The notes beneath the pieces were generated by a model. That model worked only from the letters and a program-made list of their open reading frames with translations, was not told where the DNA came from and searched no databases. From Acheta domesticus (lineage: Eukaryota; Arthropoda; Insecta; Orthoptera; Gryllidae): a stretch of 64,000 nucleotides of DNA. Location: positions 162,871,532-162,935,531 of the forward strand of contig JAHLJT010008446.1 in the NCBI GenBank assembly GCA_031308135.1, given 5' to 3'. Positions within the stretch are counted from its first letter, which is position 1. Every line of letters starts with the position of its first letter. A program made the translations under genes and the position numbers. Of the stretch, positions 32,170 to 41,690 are shown piece after piece.

Positions 32170-33668
32170 CGTACGTATATACGGAGTAAAATACGTAGTA
32201 TAGGGAAAGTTACGTAATGCTACGCGAAAAAATGGCGAATTTTTGGAAGAAACAAATTCAGTGTCGTGCCGTGATAACGTAAAAGTGGCTAAAACTAGTT
32301 GCTAAATTAAGAAATAAGAATACCCTAACACGTGGTGTAGCCACAATCCCTGTTTTGTAACTCCTTGATACCGGAAAACCAATTGAAAGGAAAACGTCGG
32401 TCCGCCCGTCTGTGAACACTACTAGCGCCTCAACCACTCGTAGGAATTTTTTTCATATTGAAGAAACGCTTGTCGATCTGGCTCTAGTCGAAGCTTTGAG
32501 ATTTTGAAAAAAATTCTTCAAAATTTGGGGGTACTTTACATAAAGCCCCCCGGACATTTTCAAAATTTTCTCGAAAAACGCTCCAATTTGTTCTTTAAGT
32601 TTCTTGAATTAATAGAGTAAGTTACACTTTTTAAGGTAGCGTAGGTCATATTTTCACGGTTAACTAAATTTTCGAAAATTGCTTAAGTTTCAATTTTTTT
32701 TCGTCGTCTTGTTAGAACTACAAAATTGAAGATAGAGATGTTTCCTCCAAATAAAATTTATTCTCCAAAGTTAGTTCTTTCACTTCGTTCTTCATGGCAC
32801 TTTGTAAAAATGCCATGTACATTTTTTAAAATTTCAGTAGGTTTCGGGTAATATTGTGTGCAATATGTGCAATTAAAAAAATTACAAAACAAGATTTTCT
32901 CAAAAACGGCACCAAAGTTTTTCTTTAAATTTTTGGAAGGGATAGTTTTAAATGTACTCTTTGTGATTACATAAACGCAATAGTGCACTATTCTTTTGTT
33001 TTCTCAAAAATTACAAAAATATATTTTTTTACTTGTATCTCATGTCGTTAATATTTACATTAGCGAAGAGTTTTTCACATTATTATATTTATGTTTCACA
33101 TTATTCGCATTATTAAATTCACATTTTTACATGTGCTTCAAATAATGTCAAGTAAATGACTCCAAATTTATTCTTCAAACTTCTGGAACGGATAGTACTA
33201 ATTGCACTCTTTAATATAACGTAAAGTTCATTTTGGGGTATTGTTTTGTGTTTTCAAAAATTACACAAATGTAATTTTTTTGAAAGATATCTCACACCGT
33301 TAATTGCACGTTTTCTACAAATTGTAAACACTATTTAATTTGTGAGTTAAAATGCTTTAAATTACTTCAAATAAAGTCTTTCAAAAACATAAAAGATTCC
33401 TGTGAAAAAGAGATTCAAATTTCCCATTTACAGTAGATGAAAAGCCATTCTCTTAAAAACGGCTTTAAATTTTTCAAAGAAAACTGCCATTTGGGACGAG
33501 GTTTCACTGTTCTTTAATATTCTTAAAATAATATTTCCGTTATACTATTAAGAAACCAAAAAATTAAGGAAATGTTTAAAAAAAGTCATCTGGGCGGCGA
33601 TGGAAGGCAGCTGGCAAGAGTATGTGTCAAGCCGGAATAGCTAGCCGAGACCAAAGGAAATAGAAAAC
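32170..33668 (+). repeat. U-family repeat, unit 1
   Basis: Begins TAGTATAGGGAAAGTTACG. The core holds CTAACACGTGGTGTAGCCAC, TGATACCGGAAAACCAATTG and GTCCGCCCGTCTGTGAAC. An AT-rich body with ACAAATGTAATTTTTTTGAA and AATTAAGGAAATGT follows, ending GATGGAAGGCAGCTGGC. Aligns along its length with unit 2. No coding capacity. It lacks the MITE found in unit 2, so it gives the empty site (TA at 32,632-32,633). Confidence 0.8.
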
Positions 33669-33734
33669 GAATACGGGAAAGTCTGTGCCATTCTGTAGCA
33701 CCTCTAGTTACATTCCCGTATTCTATAAGTACTT

Positions 33735-35445
33735 ATAGTATAGGGAAAGATATGTAATGCACGAAAAAAAACGACGGATTTTCGGAGGAAAAACTTTTAT
33801 TACAGGGTTCTGGTAGCAAAATAGTGGATAAATCCATTTGCTAAATTAAGAAAACAAATCTCCTAACACGTGGTGCAGCCAGAATCCCTGTTTTGTGGGT
33901 TCTTGATACCTAAAACCCAATTGAAAGCAAAAGGTCTGTCCGTCCGTCTGTCTGCCTGTCTGGGAGCAACGCTAGTGACTAAACCGCTCAGCCGATTATC
34001 TCCAAAATTGATACTTTCCGATCGATCTGGATGATCTCGTGGCTCCTTGAATTTGAAACCACTATTGTAATTTTGGGGGGTACTTTACATGAAGACCCCG
34101 GACATTTTCAAAGTTTTCCTCAAAAACGGCTCCAATTTTTTTCTTTAAATTTCTTATAAGAATAGAGTAAAATACACTTATTATACTGCGATTTCTCTAA
34201 CTTTGGCCCTCAAGGCCCATCTTTGCGATGGAATATCACACGACATTTGGCGTCTTTCTCGGCCATGCCCGTAGAAGTCGCATGATCGCAAGCACTGCTT
34301 GATACGGTCGCGATCATGCGAAATCTAGCGGAACGACTGAGAAAGATGCGAAATACCGTGACATATTCCATCGCGAAGATGGGATTTGAGTGGCCTTGAG
34401 AGGCAAAGTTAGAAAAATCGCAGTATAAGGTGGCATAGATCCAATTTTCACCGTTAACTCTGAATTTTTGAAAATTGCGAAAGTTTGAATTTTATTTGGC
34501 GTCTTCCTCCGAAAACAAAATTGCAGATAAAGATTTTTGCTTCATATAAAATTTGTTCCACATAGTGAGTTCTTTTTTAAGGTCGTGTACATTTTTAACA
34601 TTTAGTAGTTTTCGCGCAATATTGCGTGCAATATGTGCAATTTTAAAAAAATTACAAAAACAAGATTTTCTCAAGAACTGCTCCAAATGTTTTCTTAAAC
34701 TTTTGACTTTCCTCTCACGTCGTTAATATTTACCTTAGCGACGATTGGTTTACATTATATTTACGAGTACATGTGCTTTAAATAATGCAAAGTAAAGTTT
34801 GTCGAGAAACTCAACCGTTTTCTGTGAAAAGTAACTAAACTTCCGCCTTTTCAGAAACGCTCAAACGCCATTTTCTCTTCAATGGCTCCAAATTTGTCTT
34901 CAAAGTTTTCGAATGGATAGTGCTAATTGCACTCTTTTTTTATTTATTTATTTATGGTCGCTTTTTAACAGCACTCTTTAATATGACCTAAAGTTCATTT
35001 TTTATTTTTTTTTGTTTTTTTCAAAAATTACACAAATGTAATTTCTTTAAAGGTCTCTCAAATGATATGCACATTTTGACATGCACATTAGCAGCAATTT
35101 GTAAACAATATTATATTTGTGAGTGTAAGTGCTTCAAATGGCTTCAAATTAAGTTTTTTGAAAACTTAAAAATTTTCTGTGATAAAAGAGATTCAAATTT
35201 CGCATTTTTAGTAGCGCTTAAACGCCATTTTCTTAAAAACAGCTACAAATTTTTAAAAGAAACTTGCCATTTAGAACGAGGTTTTAGTGTTCTTAAATAT
35301 TCTAAAATTAATATTTCCGTTCTACCATTAGGAAACAGAAAAATTAAGAAAATGTCCAAAAAATATACTTTGGGCGACGATAGATGGCAGCTAGTTTTCT
35401 CAATGAGATGTATTTATCAAAACTACGTGTTCAAACAAGGTCATG
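33735..35445 (+). repeat. U-family repeat, unit 2
   Basis: Starts TAGTATAGGGAAAGATATG. The core is CTAACACGTGGTGCAGCCAG and GTCCGTCCGTCTGTCTGCC. The body matches unit 1 to GGGCGACGATAGATGGCAGC. Longer than unit 1 because of the MITE at 34,184-34,425. Short open frames inside (for example 35,067-35,450) have no recognisable motif and are interrupted in unit 1, so I do not treat them as genes. Confidence 0.8.
34184..34425. mobile_element. TA-flanked MITE with about 80-bp inverted repeats
   Basis: The two arms begin TACTGCGATTT and share CTCAAGGCC, CGCGATGGAATAT / GCGATGGAATAT and TCTTTCTC, forming a near-complete foldback of 242 bp. TA at 34,182-34,183 and 34,426-34,427. Unit 1 has the uninterrupted sequence (CACTTTTTAAGGTAG), confirming insertion. 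TA duplication suggests mobilisation by a Tc1/mariner-type transposase. Confidence 0.88.
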
Positions 35446-35993
35446 CTTAATTTTTTGAAAATACGAGTAATTTTTCTATAATTTTGTGACAAACATAATA
35501 GCCCGCTGCGAATTTACTGCTCTTCAGACAGTCGGATGCGTCATAAATTAGAATTTGCAATTTTATGTATTATTTATTTGATCGTTTCTTACATTCATCC
35601 TTTTGTTACATATTTACACATTAATCTTTTAGAAATTACTTGTTTTGAAATATTTGAAAAATAATAATTGCTAGCTCTTTAAGGGAGTATCGACAATGCA
35701 GGGAATGCAACAATAGAATTCCGTTCCGCATTCGCGAATTTATGTGAATTACGTGATATTGTTGTGATGATATAGCTGTATGGTATCAGGCTTCTTTTTC
35801 CAATACAAGTTTACAAAACTTTTGTATTATATTTTTATGCAGTTGTAGAATTCACATAGTTTTGACAACACTGTGATGGAAACAGTGAGTTGTTCCCTTC
35901 TTGGTTGAATTGGACCTTTTCAAATAATAGCTAAGATGCTAGTAGCACAGAAAGTGCAATATTTCGATCATACGTAGCTGTTTCCAATAACAG
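35446..35993. other. Unassigned AT-rich spacer
   Basis: No gene or repeat recognised. Confidence 0.4.
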
Positions 35994-36202
35994 GGGAAAG
36001 TATGTATTGTTATAGCACCACTAGTTTAGCTTTAATTGATGTCAAGTTCTTATTTCAATTATGCAATGTCGTGTCAGAAAACTAAGTGGTGGAAGTAAGG
36101 AAAGCAGAATGTGGATTGGGCAGCAGAAGAAATTTCGCGGGGTGTCCCTCTGTTGACTACAGCGAGAAACTAGTGGTGCTACAGAATGGCACAGACTTTC
36201 CC
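35994..36202. mobile_element. Foldback element with GGGAAAGT ends
   Basis: Left end GGGAAAGTATGTATTG...TAGCACCACTAGTTT and right end AAACTAGTGGTGCTACAGAA...ACTTTCCC are inverted repeats over about 36 nt. The same string (CGGGAAAGTCTGTGCCATTC, TGTAGCACC) occurs at about 33,675 between the U units, and a diverged form near 40,990. No target duplication found. Confidence 0.7.
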
Positions 36203-36739
36203 GTAAAATATTGAGTGCATCGGATACCGTAAACCACCAAGATAAAAATCTCTATTAATAGTAGTACACACAGAAATGCAGTATCAGCAGTAGATGGAAA
36301 AGTTAATGGCCAACTACAGAAATCAATGAATGAACTTATTTTGTATTAACCAGAGATATTAATGATTGAAATGTAGATTAGAGTTCTGCACAGCCATACT
36401 GTAGAGAAAATTTCCAAAGTTCAAAACAAATTACAAGACATGTAAGAAAAAGAAGAGGGATTAAAAGTAAATCAGCCAAGGGTCAAGTATGAACTCTTTT
36501 GGAAAAAATTAATTATTTCATAGAAGTATAAAAAAACCATTGTCCAGCCTACACCAGTGTCCAGAAGAAAAGCTTACTTGGAAAATGTTACAACATTAGA
36601 TCACAAGATGAGCAAAAAGTCATGATTCCCTGGCAGAGTATAGGAACCTGGCCGGCCTGGATTGCCGCAGGCGCTAAGGATGTAGAGCGCCTGCGGCCTC
36701 GGCTCGCAGCTGCAGCCAATTCATTGTTGCAATGTGTAA
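36203..36739. other. Unassigned spacer
   Basis: No gene. Contains the perfect hairpin at 36,664-36,697. Confidence 0.4.
36664..36697. repeat. Perfect 12-bp GC-rich hairpin
   Basis: GCCGCAGGCGCT and AGCGCCTGCGGC are exact complements around the 10-nt loop AAGGATGTAG. Confidence 0.9.
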
Positions 36740-36903
36740 AGTAATAATAATAATAATACTTTATTGCACAAAAAAGTACAACGGCGAGTCTCAGTAATTG
36801 AATTACAGCTTTTCAGACTAACCCCAAGAAAAATACAGAAGATCATAAACATAACATCAAAAGAGAATAAGCATAAGTAGAAACAAAGCATAAATGTAAG
36901 TAC

Positions 36904-38328
36904 TGTGGCGGCATATAGCGGTGCCTTAAGAAATTTACAACAAAAACTTCTTTTCGTACTCTCAGGCATGCGCATGTGCGCTTACCCCCGCTCGCCTCGG
37001 CACCAGCCGCGCCCCACTCCACCCGTTGTTCTTTGCTCTGACAAGAGTCACATCCCTCCGACCCCGCCGGCCGAGTGAGGATTTATGACCACTTGTCGTC
37101 ATAGGCCACTAGACGGACCCACTTCGCTGAGTGCACCTTTTGTGTCCCGCCGTCCGCCGATCCCTGGGCGCGCTCCTCGCTTCCACGCATGTCGCGCTAA
37201 TTCAAGAAAGTTCGAACCCTTTGCTATGCAATAATTCCTCAAAAGGGATGCCCCCCCCCCGAGGAATGCAGCTGCGTTTCGGTAAACAGAGATAGCGTTT
37301 CGGTAGAGAGAGATACTTTAGAAAATTTTCCACGAATCCCACGGACCGCGATTCGTCAAAATTATTTCTGCGACGCAGTAACGTTCGACCAATGACAGGT
37401 TTCACAAAATAGGGCAGCGAGCCCAGGATGAACTTAGGGGGGGGAGATCCGGAGAGGGACGGATTCCCAAAATCTTGAGGAAAAAGGAAAACACTAGGGA
37501 AGTAGTCGTGAGGGAGAACACACGAGAGCATCGGCCGCGAAACAGACACCTAGACGTGAGTTACGAGAGGGCGCTTCATACCTGGTCGTGGAAGCCGTGG
37601 ACCAGTTCTTTTTTTTTTGTTGGTTCGGGTATTCGAAGTAGTGAAAACTCGTTGCCTAATTCGAGCGAACGAGCCGCGAATACCAGGATCCAGCCTCCGG
37701 TCCGCACCAGCAATAAAATGCTCCCGTATCGCGCATCCGAGCCGTAGTGAGAATCGAACCCGGACTCGTCCAGCGCCTTGGTGGCGAGGCGGAAAGACCG
37801 TCGCGACCTTGGGGCACGCAGTGGCCGCGGGGAGGCGTCCGCCCTCCCGTTTCAACATCGCAGCTCACCGGACAACGCCCGTTGAAGACGCCAAGGCCAT
37901 CGACCGCAACGTGGACACCCCAGCCCACGCCTATTCAACAGATAAGACTTTTAACGCACGCCCGCGCTTTGGGGCGCCCCGCCTCGAGACGAGACGGAAA
38001 ATATCACCGAAATTCTAAAGTGTTTTATCTTTCTCTGTTGTTGTTTTTTTTTTGTTTGTTTTTGTTAGAGTTAAGCGGTGCCGCGCTATGGCATATTTTT
38101 CTTTAAGACTGTAACAGAAGTGTAATTAACTATCTTCTCGCTTAATTTTCTTTTACTGAGCTCAATAGGTAGGGTGTAATCCCACCTCATGGGATTTTTT
38201 TATGTAACTTCCCCGGCCGTAGGTCGGGAATAAAAGTATAATTTTGTTTCACTGCCCAATTACGGCTAATCATTCACAAAGTAGTTTCCCGGTCCGCACC
38301 TCTCTTCCACCCCCCAGATGGCGTTGCA
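36904..38328 (+). mobile_element. Solo LTR, 1,425 bp, GTAC duplication
   Basis: TGTGGCGGCATA...GATGGCGTTGCA with GTAC at 36,900-36,903 and 38,329-38,332. GC-rich first 1.1 kb, then AT-rich. AATAAA (38,230) about 100 nt before the end fits R-U5 in the plus orientation. No internal gene or primer site follows, so it is a solo LTR left by recombination. Open frames inside (37,475-38,100) have no motif and overlap on both strands. Confidence 0.82.
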
Positions 38329-38580
38329 GTACATGAGGGTTAGAAATTGAAATAAGTTACATAAGTACAATATAATTGTAAGTGTGTAGCAGATAATATG
38401 AGGCAATATAACGTAACAGGAAACACTGAAGTAATGCTAAACATATTTATCAAGAAGGTTACAGAAAATTTAACATAATACATCAAGAAACACTGAAGAA
38501 ATATTAAAAGTTAAGTTTAATAAATTTACAAGGTTTTTCACAAAATGATTTGTAGAGCAGGGTTTTAAGCTTATGAGGGA

Positions 38581-39178
38581 TTAAATTGTAGAATGTGGAA
38601 TAAGATAGCTAAAGTATGCCTCGAATTTGGCAGTACGGTGAACGGGAATAACAAGTAGGAAATTGGCAAATCGGGTAGTACGTGAAGCAGACTCATTAGA
38701 TTGTGAAAAAAGTGTAAGTCGATCCCAGTTAAGAAGATAACTGGGAGAATTAGAGGAGAGCACAGAGTGTACCAGTAAACATAGGTGAAATATACATCTC
38801 TGTCTCATGGTCAACCAGTCTGACTTATCCATGAATGGTGAGATATGCTCATATTTCCGAACATTGAAACACAACCTCAAACACGCATTCTGAATGGATT
38901 GAACTCTAGCAAAATTTCTTTGAGATAGTACAGGGCTATACACAATATCACTGTAATTAAATAACGACAGTATGAGAGTATTGCACAACATTGGCTTAGT
39001 TGACTGTGTTAATTGGTTACGATATTGATATAGGGACCTTAATCTCAAATATGCTGCTCTACATTTGATTAACACATGATGATGAAAATTCCATCCACTG
39101 TCCATCCATAAACCAAGATTTTTAGCTAGATCAACATGACCAATAGAATGACCATCAATTAACAGCTGAAAATTATCT
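38581..39178 (-). pseudogene. LINE reverse transcriptase, C-terminal thumb and tail
   Basis: Open for almost 200 codons: LLIDGHSIGHVDLAKNLGLW, MDSGWNFHHHVLIKCRAAYL, LCNTLILSLFNYSDIVY, RVQSIQNACLRLCFNVRKYE, ending FSYLIPHSTI. 'LGLxxDSxWxFxxHV' and 'LxxSxFNYxDxVY' followed by 'xxQxxQNxCxRxxF' are the standard thumb and post-RT motifs of CR1/Jockey-group LINEs. The catalytic palm (FADD) is missing because of 5' truncation, so this is inactive despite an open frame. It is a different family from the CR1 copies at 41-46 and 53-59 kb. Confidence 0.75.
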
Positions 39179-39180
39179 GT

Positions 39181-39236
39181 ATTGGGTTATTAAGATTTAT
39201 TGGGTTCTAAAGATTTTTTAATCTTTATAACCCAAT
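39181..39236. repeat. Inverted repeat next to LINE 5' truncation
   Basis: ATTGGGTTAT-TAAGATT pairs with AATCTTT-ATAACCCAAT; a third ATTGGGTT lies in the loop. Confidence 0.75.
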
Positions 39237-39734
39237 AGTATTACTTTACACTGGGGAGTGGCACTTGCGCATCGTATCTGACTTCAGCCAATGCGCTTCA
39301 GGCAGCAATTTGCATCACAATATTAGCGAGAATTTTAATTGCAACCAGGTACCAAAATTATCACCTTGTTACAAGTCATTGAAACAGATATATAAAGCTT
39401 TTTTTAAAAATATTGCATCTCTTACACCTTTAGCGCGTTATTTTTGGTTGGTTACCGTTGAACATTATCACTTTATGCCACAAAATGTTTCTCAACACTT
39501 CTCGCTCTCCATGCAACATGACGGCAAGCATGTGGTCTGGCTATTCAAAGGAAGTGCCCGTGCTGTGGCCACGTGGTTCGTGACGCAAACTGATGCTACG
39601 AACGAGCGAATATCGGTGCGCCGGAGTTACTCACCAATCTCTTTGCACCATGATTCCAATTTAAAAAAGAAGCCTTGTGCTTCAGGTTGCTTATTTTATT
39701 CAACTATCCTTTTATGAAAAGGGCACCGTGTCTC
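39237..39734. other. Unassigned; one unrecognised open frame
   Basis: A 150-codon + strand frame (39,265-39,717) has no motif I recognise and no splice or codon support. Confidence 0.35.
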
Positions 39735-40350
39735 CTAAACAATTGACCTAAACAATTCACACTCTGCGCCGAAATCAGAAGTGAGCAAGTGCCAAATAAA
39801 TTCTGTAATCAAAAAATTTGCCGCGGAAAAGTTAGTTTTCTTGAAAGAGGCCGTTCAGAGAGGTAAATTTTTGGAATTCGAACTCGGGAAACTGTAAGTA
39901 ACCAGTCCGCGGCAATTTTTTTGATTATAGATTATATTGGGCACTTTCTCACAGCTGATTTCGGCGCAGAGTGTGAATTGTTAAGGTCAATGGTTTAGGA
40001 ATCACGGCGCCTTTTCTTGAAAGGGGCTTCCATGATGTACATTTCTGGGATTCGAACCCGGGTAATTGAAACTAACCGGTCCGCGGCAATTTTTTTTTTA
40101 TTAATGATTATATTTGCAACTTGGTTAGAGCTAATTTCGGCGCACAGTATGAATTGTTAAGGCCAATGGTTTTCTAGAGAATGCGTGTTTTTCTTGAATG
40201 CGGCTTATTTAAGAGGTGCATTTCTGGGATTCAAACCCCGGTAATTGATACTAACCGGTCGGCGGCAAACTTTTAATACAGATAATTTTTTTCACTAGAT
40301 TTCGGGAAATTTTGGCGTAGATTATGAGTTGTTATGTGTGATTTTTTACG
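39735..40350. repeat. Tandem repeat, ~175-bp units, first unit inverted
   Basis: Units begin with CCGCGGCAATTTTTTT at about 39,908 and 40,080, and a diverged one at 40,258. Each has ATTTCGGCGCA...GTATGAATTGTTAAGG and ends near TTTCTGGGATTCGAACCCGG. The segment 39,740-39,830 is the same unit reversed. On the minus strand the end motif reads CCGGGTTCGAATCCCAG, like a tRNA T arm / pol III B box. A further partial unit is at 40,618. Confidence 0.75.
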
Positions 40351-41175
40351 GAGGACTTCACTTTACTTCTTTGACAGCGCTCTTATGTGGAACGTATCTT
40401 TAATTTTTTCTTTATTTTTTAATATTTTTTGAAAGAGTGGAGACACCAATGTCATTTCTTGACTAATCGTTTAGAAATAAAAAGCGGAAAATTTGGAGTA
40501 CAGTTTGGTGTGTATACTTGCATTATTAGCTGATTTGTGATCCTTCGGAGTCCTGTGGAGGTGTGGTCCTGCTAACTTCCAATAGAAGATAGCATGAACA
40601 CCGATTTTTTGGGAAAATGGCCCGCGGCAAATTTTTTGTTTTCGCATTTTAAAAACGGCAAAAATCGGCAAATTATGAGCTATGCAGTTTTGCAATTGAA
40701 TGAAATGGTCCTGCTAACTTCTAGGGAGTGTCTCTAAGTGTGAATGATGTAATAATTGTGATGCAGGAGAGTTAAAAATATGTCCGGTGTTGAAATAGGT
40801 AAGATCACAACGGAAATCTCATGCGCTAATTATCATCTCAGCCATGGCAAATAATTTTTCCGGGTACAAAACCTTTTGCGCTGTTCATTATATAGGGCCT
40901 AACTATTATAATCAGGACTTACTTTCTGACGTAACGCAAAGGAATTGCGATCCATTACCTTGAAAATAAATGACGAAAGAAACTCACAACTAGTGGTGTT
41001 ACAACAGCACACACTTTATCACGTTATTTCTAACTGCTCCGTTATATTACACTACTCTATATAATCCTTCAAAAGTATTTTCAACCAGAAAATTTTTTTT
41101 TCGCTCCGGAACCCTAACTCAGTTCCTTCAAATGTCCTCGCCGTGCGCCTTAACTCCACGCGATGTAATTTATTT
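40351..41175. other. Unassigned; diverged repeat ends
   Basis: Holds one weak unit of the preceding tandem repeat (CCCGCGGCAAATTTTTTG, 40,621) and ACTAGTGGTGTTACAACAGC (about 40,991), which resembles the foldback end at 36,168. No gene. Confidence 0.45.
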
Positions 41176-41690
41176 ATTTATTTACGTCAGAAACAGTTTA
41201 AAACTGTGTGTGACGAGCTATGGGGAAAATGAATTCTGTGGATTCTGTGCACGTTTTCATAATTCTGTGATCTTTATCCTAAAACATATTCTAGTCGAAT
41301 TATGAATACAGAAGAAATGAGCATTTTTTTTCAAGTTTTATAGACAAAATATTCGCTACTATCTATTTTCAAAGGTAAATTAGCTATAAATTTGTACCCT
41401 TAAGCCTCATCATGTTCTTCATGAAAGAAAAATACTTTTTGCCGCGACAATATGGAGAACAATAATTTCAATAACTATATTTCTCACAGAAATTTAGAAG
41501 ACGTGCATAAATAATGAAGTTACATTTATGTCCAGAAGCAAAACAAGGGGCCATCTCAGCATTTGCTCAAAGGATCAGGGAAACTGGACGAAATACCTGA
41601 TCGAGATGGGGGCAATCGACCCAGAAGCTGTGGTACAATACTTGTTACTGGTTCTTTAGAATTATACAGTCCAAATGATTAATAATTACA

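Larger units (their letters stand above)
36740..39178 (-). mobile_element. CR1/Jockey-type LINE, 3' part, split by solo LTR
   Basis: RT C-terminus (39,178-38,581), then a long 3' UTR interrupted by the LTR at 36,904-38,328. It ends on the minus strand with GCAATAAAGTATTATTATT, a polyadenylation signal followed by a TAT/TTA tail (36,740-36,765). The 5' end is truncated at about 39,178, next to a separate inverted repeat. Confidence 0.75.

Noticed and set aside
37202..38106. Several 80-130-codon open frames on both strands
   Set aside because: They lie inside the 1,425-bp solo LTR and have no motifs.
39265..39717. 150-codon open frame on + strand
   Set aside because: No recognisable motif, no repeat-family or splice support; compatible with chance in this stretch.
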